Positions 28,111 through 36,840 of a DNA stretch of 64,000 bases are shown here, piece by piece. Both the position numbers and the translations under genes were made by a program. Below the pieces are notes generated by a model. That model was not told where the DNA came from. It made no database searches and saw only the letters and a list, made by a program, of their open reading frames with translations. Source of the stretch: Prorocentrum cordatum (taxonomy: Eukaryota; Sar; Dinophyceae; Prorocentrales; Prorocentraceae); contig CAUYUJ010021177.1 of NCBI GenBank assembly GCA_963575745.1, positions 1 to 64,000 on the forward strand, read 5' to 3'. Each line of letters begins with the position of its first letter. Position 1 is the stretch's first letter.

Positions 28111-28673
28111 TATCTCGTCCCCCTTGCGGAATCTGTTACCTCGCTCGACGTGTTCGACGGTTGGGCATGCCTCAGTGACTTGCCGGAAACTTGGCCATCA
28201 AAGACATGCGAATCTTTATTGTGATTCTCACCTGAACGCCGTCGAGAAATGCCTCTGGGGTAGGCATTGCCAAGCACTAGCTGTACTTAAAATGTGTCAG
28301 ATGGTCGACCACAGTTCTGGTATGCAAAAGAATCGACTCCAGGTGGAATGGCCCGCCCGACTTTTTTCCTGCGGCCCAGCAATGGGCGCAGCAGTCCAGG
28401 CATTAGATGCCCAGAATCACTGTGCTCTCGAGTGACAGAGCACACCGCTATTTCATGCACGGGACCAAATGGGCGAGCATCCCGAGTACATGTCATGCCG
28501 GTCTGTCATTCCGAAGCCAAGACGATCTTCAGAACAACTCAGGCAGACAGATGAATCATGGATGCCCATTCTTGCCTGGCGATGAGTGTGCCCAGTCAGG
28601 CCTGCGGATGGACTGCGGAGTTCTGATCTTAGTAAGCATCGAACTTATCGGCATCGAGCACAACGCATAATAA
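28111..28673 (+). pseudogene. decayed Tpt1/KptA-like domain (element B)
   Basis: Recognisable pieces in three frames: DGWACLSDLPETWPSK (A: DGWVRLGNLPANWPPQ), MVDHSSGMQKNRLQ (A: VVDFSTGMQKNRLQ), GRSSPGIRCPESL (A: GHSSPGIHCPESL, so the GHS His is replaced), FMHGTKWASIPS (HGT kept), RQMNHGCPFLPGDE and AQSGLR. The SxNGVxLT end is interrupted by stops near 28670. The domain is homologous to A's but cannot be translated as one protein. Confidence 0.75.
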
Positions 28674-28676
28674 TGT

Positions 28677-29375
28677 GTGCGCGGCCGAAATGGGCAAGTC
28701 TGGGTCAATGATCTGTATGCTGACACTCAGCGGGGCAACCGGCCAAGGTGTCATTTCGTACCGATGGAGTGGTACGAAACTCCATGCGATCCCTCCACGC
28801 TGAAGGGATGGTTCATACCAGACACTCCTTGCAACTTGCGTGTACCCACGCTGAACTCACCTTTAGAAGAGGTACATGATGCCTCGATATTCATGCTACA
28901 AGAGGTGTACCCAGCGGGGGCACCTGCAGAAGGCTGTGATGGATCCTGGATTCAGGCCCAGTGTGCCGATGTGTCGGGTATCACATCCAGTGTATCGCCA
29001 AACGATGGGCTCTTCGCTAATGATCCGTGGCGGAATCAGGCGCAGCAGCTGCCTGTTCCCGCGGGGCAACCCGCCGTTTTTGCGCCGAGGAGCGGGCCCG
29101 CAATTCCGTTTGCTACTCCACAGAGTGCTGGTAGTGCAAAGAGTCTACAGGCCAGACTCCAAAGCATGAGGATGGATCCACAGCTCTATCAGGCTTCAAA
29201 AGCCGCATCTCCCCTTGCATCTCCACGTGCTGCGGCGCCGCAAACTACGCCGACGTGGCAGCCGGTGATCATGGACCAGCGCGGCAGCATGGCCCGCGAC
29301 GGAGGCTGCCCAGAGGGCCGACAGTCTGCTGGGACTGCAGCAGTGGATGCACAGACAGATGCAGGAGGCTATTGA
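28677..29375 (+). CDS. linker between Tpt1-like and RING segments (element B)
   Basis: 232 codons. LEEVHDASIFMLQEVYPAG, then GCDGSWIQAQCADVSGITSS and SAKSLQARLQSMRMDPQLYQ correspond to 21349-20891 in A. Hairpins at 28914-28927 and 29061-29074 encode AGAPA and AGQPA at the same places as in A. The final 25 codons are out of phase with A (shift near 29300). Confidence 0.55.
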   Translation: MRGRNGQVWVNDLYADTQRGNRPRCHFVPMEWYETPCDPSTLKGWFIPDTPCNLRVPTLNSPLEEVHDASIFMLQEVYPAGAPAEGCDGSWIQAQCADVSGITSSVSPNDGLFANDPWRNQAQQLPVPAGQPAVFAPRSGPAIPFATPQSAGSAKSLQARLQSMRMDPQLYQASKAASPLASPRAAAPQTTPTWQPVIMDQRGSMARDGGCPEGRQSAGTAAVDAQTDAGGY

Positions 29376-30082
29376 GAGCATGGGGCGGGATGAAATCGAC
29401 CTGCCAAATGCAAATTTGACTCCGCCATGGGAGTGTGTGCCTGACGCAAATCCGTCGCCGAACTATCCGAATCGTTATGGATGCATACCTACGGTCTTCA
29501 GCCACCTAACCTGTGATCCGACAGCTGCCAATAGGCCGGTGGCACCGCAAATGGATTCGGCCATGTTCCCTGACTTCTACGCGCAGACGACAGGGGTTCC
29601 TCGGGTCGGAAGTCAACCCGAAAACCCGTGCGTCAGGGCGACAGCGGATGACTTTTGCATGTCTCAGCTCGCAAGGGGAGCGGGATATGAGGCTGGTATC
29701 TCCGGCCAGGTGCTGCACTGCGGGTACCTGGCGGCCCCTTATGGACCATGACGTGAATCCACGTGGTCCAGAGCTGGTTGTACTTGCGTCGTTGGGAGAG
29801 CTGCGTCCGGAAATATTGGCCATGCGTGAGTCGCAGCAAGCACATCTCTCAATGCAACTCGCACGCCAGCTGCGTAATCAGGCGCGGCGGGCACGCCGCA
29901 TGATGGGCCGCGCAAGGACACCCGCTGCATCTGAATTTGCGGGGCAGCCCGCTATGGGTCTCTCAGCAATGCTTGCTATGGGGCCGATACCTGCGGGGCC
30001 ACCTGCAACTCCTGCAGTTTCAACTAGCCGCTGCGCAATGGAGAAACTAAATTTAAGCGACAACCGCGTACAAGGCCAGTAG
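29347..30082 (+). CDS. N-terminal part of the RING segment (element B)
   Basis: The frame 29347-29751 starts MHRQMQEAIESMGRDEIDLP (A: MHRQMRDAMEQMRRDGVDLP). Frame 29513-30082 carries LAMRESQQAHLSMQLARQLR and RRMMGRARTPAASEFAGQPA. A shift near 29745 separates them. Hairpins at 29939-29952 and 29993-30006. Confidence 0.55.
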
Positions 30083-30323
30083 TTACGCCACCGATCATCA
30101 GTGATGGTGATTGCACGAAGTGTGCCATATGCCTCGAAGAGTTTGCATACCACGATAAGGTATGGAGGCTCCAGTGCGGCCATCTCTTCCACGCGCTGTC
30201 ATGGGGCCGTGTTGCGCAGGCACACGTGGACAGACAGCTGGGGGGCGCCCCAGGCGAGGCACCGTGTGCCGTATGCCGAGGCGTAGGTCTGATCACAGCT
30301 GTGTTTCATCACGCCCTCGCAGG
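30083..30323 (+). pseudogene. RING-type finger (element B)
   Basis: Reads DCTKCAICLEEFAYHDKV..LQCGHLFHALSWGRV...PCAVCRGVGL. Better preserved than in A: the third Cys (QCGH) is present; the Cys after FHxx is Ser/Trp in B as it is Arg in A. No start codon in frame; the upstream frame ends at 30082, so it is separated by a shift and stop. Confidence 0.7.
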
Positions 30324-30531
30324 ATAGCACAATGCGGAGGGCCGACGCGAGGAGATACTCAGCGGGGCAAATGAAAGCAGGGACCTTCGTGAAGAACTGA
30401 ACAGGATCACGGCCATGATGGCTGGCTCCACGGCGCCAGCGGGGACACCTGCTGCTTCTGCGGGGTAACTTGTTGCACCTTCATATATGCGGTGAAGCCC
30501 GGCAGCAGCGACGCCAACCGCGGGCGCGCAG

Positions 30532-30825
30532 ATGCCGCTGATTGCCGAATCGGCTGCCATTGCAAAGGCACCTGCTGCATCGACGCCTGCCGGGCTACCT
30601 GCAAATGGCGCATGGCTCAGGCGCATGGGAAGATCCAACGCACCATATGGCAGAATGCGGGGGAACCCGCTACGCTCGCGTAGGACTGAGTGCCCAGTCA
30701 GCGTAAGTAGTGGCGCCAGCGCCGTTTCCGAGCGTGACAACGCGGAAGACCAGAACGCAGCGCGCGCCGATGAGGACACCTTTTTAAAACGCGCCACCTA
30801 CGCAAGAGTACCCGTTTCAGTATGA
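30532..30825 (+). CDS. Ala/Pro-rich segment between RING and protease (element B)
   Basis: 97 codons with hairpin-encoded ASTPAGLPANGAW and a GGAA-loop hairpin at 30657-30670. Just upstream, 30440-30474 has two hairpins in tandem (loops GACA and GTAA). Disordered composition. Confidence 0.4.
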   Translation: MPLIAESAAIAKAPAASTPAGLPANGAWLRRMGRSNAPYGRMRGNPLRSRRTECPVSVSSGASAVSERDNAEDQNAARADEDTFLKRATYARVPVSV

Positions 30826-30889
30826 TGAAAACCCCTCTGAATGGGTTCTTCAGCATTATCCAATTACAGAGGAGGAGAATCGGGCGCTC

Positions 30890-31455
30890 ATGAACGCATT
30901 TACGTCTATGACGAGGGCACCATGGATATTGGACCAAAGGCGCCGCAAGGGTACGCATGGAACAACGTTGTCCACTGTGCTGGGTATATTCGGCGATCGA
31001 CATGAGTTAGCTCTTACAGCAAGCAGTGTGATCATGATTTATGGAATGTTGACTATATTGCTGGGCATCGGTAGCAACCAAAACTTCATTGGTTTGAAAA
31101 CTGCGCAGACATTTGAGCGAGTCTCCCGCTCGCATGGTCACGACATTAAGAAGCTGAGCCTAAGCAAACCATGATGCGTGACCGGAGCGTGCCAAGGAGC
31201 CGCAGTGTGCAGGGCATCAGAGCATGGCAAGATTGCCTGCGCATAAAAAAGACCTCTGCGGGAAAACCCGCTATCGCGCGGCTGGGCACTTATTCGGCCA
31301 ACGTGGCCGAGGGATCTGGCGAGAATTTGCCCGCAGTTCTGGGGCTGAGGAGCGTGGCAAACATGCGGGCCATCCTGATCCTTAGCGAGGGGAACGAAAA
31401 TATGGTCATCTCAAGTGCGGACATGTGCGGGCTCCTCCACGGTAAAGGGCGCTAG
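30890..31455 (+). pseudogene. decayed retropepsin-like protease (element B)
   Basis: Frame 30890-31174 has MIYGMLTILLGIGSNQNFIG, where A has MIDGMLTILLDIGSTIHIV, so the catalytic Asp is Gly. TAQTFERVSRSHGHDIKKL matches A. Frame 31171-31455 continues LGTYSANVAEGSGENLPAVL and MVISSADMCGLL. Dead by active-site loss and a shift near 31170. Hairpin 31258-31271 encodes AGKPA. Confidence 0.72.
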
Positions 31456-31972
31456 GGTGCTTGCTCTGGCAAAGACGCCATCAGGATATCTGGCGATCAT
31501 GGTTGATGAGTGCGGTGTAGCAACGGAGGACGATGGAGCGACAGCATTCACCATCGCGGCCACTCCTCAATGCGAGGAAACGCCCGTGCCCATCAAGGAG
31601 ACTGCAGACATGGAGCCGATTTCGGGACAACCTGCTTCAAGCAGCGCGGGGACACCTGCTCCTATGGGCACCCGCGCATATGTGATGTTCCAGGACACCG
31701 AGGGCATCAGCTACGCCGTCAATGAGGATACATTTGCATGTGCGATTCAGTCCATGGTGGACAGCACTCTGAAGACTTTGGTGGCGCAGGAACACCTTAT
31801 ATGGTGGCAGACCCACGTCCGCGGATCAGGGCTTCGCTGTGAAAGCCTGCAGGCGAAAATCTATCAGGCCATTTACAAAGAGGGCAGCAAGTGGACGTCG
31901 CCCAACAGCAATGCGGTGCTGCCTGCTACCGCGGGGCAACCCGCTGCGTCGAGTCACACTGCCGAGAAGTGA
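31415..31972 (+). CDS. segment after protease (element B)
   Basis: 185 codons: VLALAKTPSGYLAIMVDE (protease tail), then SGQPASSSAGTPAPMGTRAY (two hairpins, 31629-31661), KIYQAIYKEGSKWTS and TAGQPAASS (31931-31944). All have counterparts at 18058-18900 in A. Confidence 0.55.
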   Translation: MRTCAGSSTVKGARVLALAKTPSGYLAIMVDECGVATEDDGATAFTIAATPQCEETPVPIKETADMEPISGQPASSSAGTPAPMGTRAYVMFQDTEGISYAVNEDTFACAIQSMVDSTLKTLVAQEHLIWWQTHVRGSGLRCESLQAKIYQAIYKEGSKWTSPNSNAVLPATAGQPAASSHTAEK

Positions 31973-32220
31973 GATATTTACACCTCGAGCAATGATTCCG
32001 TGGCCCATGGCACGGGCATTTGGACGCCCCCATCGCTTGAAAATGAATGACGGGGGCAGGCGCGTGCCACGGCCGCTCGCGCTTGCCCGGGCAGGCCGAC
32101 AACTGAGGTGCTGTTTACAGACGCGGGGGCACCTGCGTAGTTTCCCCCGGCGCCGGCTGTGCGCGCCAAGGACAGCGGCGGACCCAGCTGTGCGGCCGCC
32201 GCTGAAAAATATCACGTCTC

Positions 32221-32700
32221 ATCAATGCCACTCTCGAACTTTCGCCATTGAAGATATGCGAACAGACGAGGTTATACCTCTACGGGTACACAGAACTTAT
32301 GTGGTCTACTTTCGGGAGACTATCAACTGCTATGGGTGGCGACGCCCGCTGACTGGTATGAACGATTGCCTGGAAAGCGGGCGGCGCCGCATTATCGGCG
32401 TATCCAAAATTTTACGATCGAAGCTCGGGCCTTGCGTATGTCAGCTGTGCTATGGGGCCTCCAGGTTACTTCTGGAGACTGGAACCCATGCTTGATACTA
32501 TTGAAAACTTAGGCCTGCAAACCATGCGACTGCGATGTTGCCACTTTTGTCTGAAGTTCGATCGTTCGGCTCGGCGAGCGTTTCGGACTGGCAGGTGGCA
32601 ACCACATGCACGCGTATTCCAGCCAACCTGTGGACATGCGCGCGCCAGATTGCGGGGGGACCTGCTAATTATCCCAGTGCGACCCTACCTAGGAGTTGGA
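32221..32700 (+). CDS. conserved GDYQLL..TPADW segment and truncated end (element B)
   Basis: From about 32264, GLLSGDYQLLWVATPADWYE..RIQNFTIEARAL matches A 17984-17745. The DNA after the stop (AAAACTTAGGCCTGCA, then a TGCGACTGCGATGTTGCCA word) still matches A to about 32690, then homology ends. This is the last recognisable part of element B. Confidence 0.6.
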
Positions 32701-32745
32701 ACCCCTAGGAAAGCAGCATTAGTAGTAACAGTAACGCTAAGCTAA

Positions 32746-33010
32746 AGCCTACCAGGCTTGGCCACGATTACACCTTGACCACGAACCCACCTGCGGTGGC
32801 CGTCACTCCCACCCGCAAGCCACCCCACCATAAAGATCATCTCTCCCCTCGTTATAACCACATCGAATACAACGTCGACGACGACGACGACGACGGCGAC
32901 GACTGATGTGCGATCCAGTTGGCACGCGAGTGCTCTAACGGGCGGGAAGAGTCGGGCAAGCGGACACCAACGGACGGGACGGGTCGGGTCCGGCGGGAGG
33001 AGCCTACTTT
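32746..33010. other. junction between element B and the Rep/helicase element
   Basis: No gene. Contains a short (GAC)n run (32876-32900) and GGACGGGACGGGTCGGGTC words before the first hairpin-array unit. No target-site duplication could be defined. Confidence 0.4.
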
Positions 33011-33011
33011 T

Positions 33012-33266
33012 GGGGACCCATGATGTGCTATGCCATGCTATAGTCCGGTGGCGGGATAGGCCTGGGATAGGAAGGAGTAAAAGACAACGCGCACATAGGA
33101 GTCCCCCACCTTTTGTCGAACCCATGCCGAGCTATGCCATGCCATAGCACGGTGGCGGGAAAGGCATGGGGCAAGTAGAGGTAAAAGGCAACGCGCGCAT
33201 AGGGGTCCCCACTTGGTGGGAACCCATGCGGTGCTATGCCATGCTATAGCGCGGTAGCGGGATAGC
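33012..33266 (+). repeat. double-hairpin array 1 (3 units)
   Basis: Three units (around 33030, 33133 and 33230) of CTATGCCATGCTATAG...GGTGGCGGGATAGGC...CGCGCAC.TAGG.GTCCCC. The left edge of the element. Somewhat more diverged than the other arrays. Confidence 0.9.
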
Positions 33267-33727
33267 GTCCCTGGTTGGTAGCCCGAATCCAGTCGTAGAA
33301 GAAACCCCGAAATACAACCCAATGCATAACGAACAGTGCGACTGGATAGGCACAGTGTGGCAAGTTCAGTCGGGACACTCAGAACAAACTGGATGGTTAA
33401 GACACGCTTCAGTACAGAGTCTGGGGCCCTTTTTTGGTTGCCATAGTTCACAGGCCACGCGAATACATACCCGCGCAGAGAAGGTCCCAGCATGCGCAGA
33501 TCGCGACCCTGACACTTACGATCAGGGATAGTCAACCCCGCTTGCTAGGGATAAATCTGTCCTGCAATACCCTAACACGTAACATGACTCGTGAAAGTAC
33601 AACCACGAACACGAAGGCGAGGCATAGAAGCAGCACCTCCTCTGCGACACACGCAAGCGGAGCTGCGTGGCAGGAAAAACCAAGTGGAATCATTGAAACA
33701 GCCCTGACTGCTCATCCGCTGGACGGA
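33267..33727. other. unique sequence between array 1 and the 33728 ORF
   Basis: No convincing frame. It would be the 3' flank of the minus-strand ORF 33728-34372. Confidence 0.4.
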
Positions 33728-34372
33728 TCAGGCCTGCGGGTCGCCAGTGTCCGCCTCTTCAAAGAGAGGATCCACGGCTACTTCCAACTCATAGAGGTGA
33801 TTCAAGACATGGTCCAATGCAATGTCCAACGTAAGGTCCAGAGCATAGTCCAATCCATCAGGTGGCTCGATGCCCATGATAGCGGCGGTGTGGGCCCACC
33901 TGTTACGCGGAACCAGGCAATGCCCATTCTGGTCCCGCGCAACGCCGCCACGATAGTCGGCGCCCGCGGCAGGATCATCGTACAGAAACCCATCCGCTGG
34001 AACCCACGAGTTCAGGAGTGGGCTCCTGAAGCTCATGTACAGCGACTCCCACAGAGGGCTGAACCAGCGAAAGATGTAACCATTTGGGAGACTAGAATTG
34101 CCCCCATGAGATCGGCAATGCCTGCAAAGTATACCATCACAAAGCACGCGCTGAAGAGGGATATAGTGATCCTCGACCCATTCGCAGTCGGTGACCGAGC
34201 CAATGGCTCCATGCCAGACCTGCGTCATGATCAGGTGCATGCCCATGGCATAGAATATGCGACCCGGGGGGCTCTGCCGCCGGTACCAGGTGATGAACGC
34301 GATGAGCATAGCGGACGAGTCAACGTTCGCCATGGGAACCCAGCGCGGCATGGGATTCGCGGGCTGGGACAT
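33728..34372 (-). CDS. uninterrupted accessory ORF 1 of the Rep/helicase element
   Basis: 214 codons from ATG at 34372 to a stop at 33728, with no shift, unlike the central gene. The first half is aromatic and hydrophobic (AMLIAFITWYRRQSPPGRIF), then CDGILCRHCRSHGG (a possible C-x4-C-x2-C-x3-H metal site), IFRWFSPLWESLYMSFRSPL, and an acidic Leu-rich C-terminus (LDLTLDIALDHVLNHLYELE). No family recognised. It lies between arrays 1 and 2 on the same strand as the Rep gene. It could be cargo or a mobility helper. Confidence 0.55.
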   Translation of the reverse strand: MSQPANPMPRWVPMANVDSSAMLIAFITWYRRQSPPGRIFYAMGMHLIMTQVWHGAIGSVTDCEWVEDHYIPLQRVLCDGILCRHCRSHGGNSSLPNGYIFRWFSPLWESLYMSFRSPLLNSWVPADGFLYDDPAAGADYRGGVARDQNGHCLVPRNRWAHTAAIMGIEPPDGLDYALDLTLDIALDHVLNHLYELEVAVDPLFEEADTGDPQA

Positions 34373-34494
34373 TCGCAGTCAGTTAGAACGATCCTGGGAA
34401 CGCTCTATTGAACGAGAATCTCTGCCCACCTGGGACACCCGAACTCTCGATCCGAAAAGGCTGCATCGGCGAATACCTCTTTTTGAGGACCCAG
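34373..34494. other. upstream flank of the 34372 start
   Basis: About 120 bp between the ATG and array 2. No promoter element recognised; if transcription starts nearby, array 2 is the upstream sequence. Confidence 0.35.
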
Positions 34495-35650
34495 GGCACA
34501 GTGGCACAGTGGCATGCTGTGCTATGCCATGCTGTAGCACAGTGGCGGGATAGGCCTAGGGCAAGTAATAAAAGGCAACGCGCACATAGGGGTCCCCACT
34601 TTTTGGGGACCCATGCTCTGCTATGCCATGCTCTAGCACAGTGGCGGGATAGGCATAGGGCAAATGGTAAAAGGCAACGCGCACATAGGGGTCCCCACTT
34701 GTTGAGGGCACATGCTGTGCTATGCCATGCTATAGCACAGTGGCGGGATAAGCCTAGGGCAAATACAAAAACCAACGCGCACGTAGAGGTCCCCACATTT
34801 TGGGGACCCGTGCTGCGCTATGCCATGCTATAGCACAGTGGCGGGATAGGCCTAAGGCAATAAGAGTAAAAGGCAACGCGCACATTGGGGTCCCCACTTT
34901 TTGGGGACCCATGCTGTGCCATGCCATGCTATAGTACAGTGGCGGGATAGGCATAGGGCAAGTAAAAATAAAAGGCAACGCGCACATAGGGGTCCCCACT
35001 TTTTGGGGACCCATGCTATGCGCCCAGGGCTAGTAGGAGTAAAAGGCAACGCGCACATGAGGGTCCCCACTTTTTGGGGACCCTTGCTGTGCTATGCCAT
35101 GCCGTAGCAAAGTGGCGGGATAGGCCTAGAGCAAGTAGTAGTAAAAGACAACGCGCACATAGGGGTCCGCACTTTTTGGGGACCCATGCTGTGCTCTGCC
35201 ATGCTATAGCACAGTGGCGGGACAGGCCTAGGGCACGTAACAGTAAACCCACAACACATACGGGTCCCCACTTTTTGGAGACCCATGCTGTGTTATGCCA
35301 TGCTATAGCACAGTGGCGGGATAGGCCCAGGGCAAGTAACAGTAAAACCAACGCGCACAAAGGGGTCCCCACTTGTTGGGGGCCCATGCTGTGCTGTGCC
35401 ATGCTATAGCACGGTGGTGGGAATGACATAGGGCAAGTAACAATACAAGACGACGCGCACATTGGGGTCCCCACTTTTGGGGGACCCATGCTGTGCTATG
35501 CCATGCTATGGCACAATGGCGGGATGGGCCCAGGGCAATAATAGTAAAGGACGACGCGCACATAGGGATCCTGACTTTTTTTGGGACCCATGCTATGGTA
35601 TGCCATGCCATAGCACAGTGGCGGGAGAGGCCTAGGGCAAATAACAGTAA
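34495..35650 (+). repeat. double-hairpin array 2 (about 11-12 units)
   Basis: Units of about 100 bp with starts of CTATGCCATGC at about 34512, 34618, 34720, 34818, 34921, 35092, 35197, 35295, 35397, 35498 and 35600; one unit near 35020 is internally deleted. Each unit has GGGTCCCCA-CTTTT-TGGGGACCC (9-bp stem) and TGTGCTAT-GCCATGC-ATAGCACA-type pairing (8-bp stem), then GTGGCGGGATAGGC and AACGCGCACATAGG. Leu/Cys/His-rich frames through it on the minus strand are repeat artefacts. Confidence 0.95.
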
Positions 35651-35929
35651 AATGATGTGATGCTCGTTAGCACGCACAGTATTATTGCACAGCAGCCTAG
35701 GAGTCCCAGACACACGTGCATATCCCCAAACAGGCCGCCATGCGGCGAGAGGGAGCCGCAAAGCACGGGAGGCATAGTGCGCACTGACGAATGCGCAAGT
35801 GCAAACACTGCTGGGGAAAACAGAACCATAGAAAACAAGATGTCAAGACAAATGGATGGTAGCACGACAACTGGTTGAACGACACATTTTCTCTCACACG
35901 TGCAAAAGGAAGTTGCGCCAGTATGCGTC
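35651..35929. other. 3' flank of the Rep/helicase gene
   Basis: Unique sequence between array 2 and the stop codon of the helicase frame. No terminator or polyadenylation signal recognised. Confidence 0.4.
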
Positions 35930-36840
35930 TTAAATGAACGCGGACAGATCAGACGAGCCCCGACTCGCAGCCAGCTCCTCGAACATGGCGGCGCGCTGTT
36001 CCTCGTCCACCTCGCCGCAATCGGAATAGACATCAGAAGAACCGGCCTCAGAGTCGGACTCCGTGTCCATCTCCCACAGTCGAGGGCCGTGCTCGTCGTC
36101 GGACTTGCTCTGAGCCGTCCGGTTAGTCTGCTCCTCGGGATCATCGCGCTTCATGCTGACAGGCAGCCAATCGGTGCGACGGATACAGCCAAAGTGATAG
36201 ATGTTCTCGGCGCACTTGAAGCGGCTCGTGCCCACGTGCCCGTAGCCCCGTTCAGGTGGGTAGGCGTGGTCGAAATAGAGCGCGCCGACGATGTGGGTGG
36301 CCCCCTGCGCTCTGCGAGTTGTAGTCGCATATCCATAAGTGCACGCAAGAAGTCGTCACCGCCGTCGGTGATAGGGTGCACGAGTAGACGCTGCCCAGTG
36401 CCCAGCAGCACCACGGTGAAGGTCGTCCTGTCGTCATTCAGCACCGTCTCGATAGAGCCACTGGCACCGTTGACGAAGCCCCGCTCCTTGTCGAGGTTCC
36501 TCGTGAGCCGCACGACGACACCACGAGCGATGAATAGCACGTCCTTGCCAGAGGCAACCTGTGCAGGCATCCCAGTTGCGATCGTACGGAGGGGGTCCAA
36601 GCTTCGCGTCGCATTGCCGATGCGCCAGCGACCTCGGCGATGCATCGGGGATGCATTGGCACAGCAGCGCGAAGCTCAGAACCCCTGCGCCACGCCCGCA
36701 TCTGGGAAACCCGACACCTTCGGGTCGCCATAGTAACGAGAAGCGTGCTCGGGCTTATTCAAGCTGTTCGCCGAGAGGCACGCCGCGTTGACCGCCTCGG
36801 CGCCCTTGTTGGTGACAGTCAGCCACGTAAAGGTCTCACC
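35930..36840 (-). CDS. C-terminal Pif1 helicase motifs (split over frames)
   Basis: From 36840 down: ETFTWLTVTNKGAEAVNAAC is the usual N-x-x-N strand after motif IV. GVVVRLTRNLDKERGFVNGA with SGSIETVL (frame 36645-36151) is motif V. TYGYATTTRRAQGATHIV, about 36290-36345, is motif VI (family YA.TVHKAQG), followed by a separate frame (36235-35930) GTSRFKCAENIYHFGC and an acidic tail (DTESDSEAGSSDVYSD). Three frames are needed within 900 bp. Confidence 0.78.

Larger units (their letters stand above)
11591..32663. repeat. dispersed GNNA-loop mini-hairpins within elements A and B
   Basis: About 45 copies of a 14-mer GC-NGG-loop4-CCN-GC. Clear examples on minus (A): 18422-18435, 18689-18702, 20254-20267, 20285-20298, 22584-22597, 22988-23001, 23207-23220, 23234-23247. 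On plus (B): 24845-24858, 25723-25736, 25886-25899, 25913-25926, 26829-26842, 27176-27189, 27355-27368, 29061-29074, 30657-30670, 31931-31944. Coding-strand loops are GCAA, GAAA, GGAA, GTAA, GGGA, GACA, GGCA or GCCA; stems are GCGGG/CCCGC, GCAGG/CCTGC or GCGGG/CCTGC. Usually read as Ala-Gly-x-Pro-Ala, but as CRETC (25886) and RGNPR (25913) elsewhere. Confidence 0.85.
24038..32745 (+). mobile_element. copia-like retroelement B, inverted relative to A, truncated
   Basis: Plus-strand order: gag-like segments, RG-rich linker and zinc knuckle, ORF1, decayed Tpt1-like domain, linker, RING, protease, post-protease segment, conserved TPADW segment. From ORF1 (about 27.1 kb) to 32.69 kb every part has a counterpart in A in reverse orientation, with similar order and spacing. 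Protein identity by eye is 50-65%, so this is not a recent palindromic duplication. The element stops near 32.7 kb, before zinc cluster, integrase, RT and RNase H. Frameshifts and stops occur in most domains. It is therefore a non-autonomous remnant. Confidence 0.82.

Noticed and set aside
18422-31944. AGxPA as a repeated peptide motif or collagen-like repeat
   Set aside because: The 14-nt hairpin also occurs in other codon phases and, with other stems, in the right-hand region, so the peptide is likely a by-product.
11100-32745. Search for LTRs at the ends of elements A and B
   Set aside because: I could not find matching terminal sequences by eye at 11.1, 23.65, 24.0 or 32.7 kb, so none is reported.
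34383-35761. Several Leu/Cys/His-rich frames (LSRHCAIAWHSTAWVPKKWG type) also at 43480-44766 and 46349-47366
   Set aside because: The same peptide repeats once per array unit; they reflect the ~100-bp repeat, not a repeated-domain protein.
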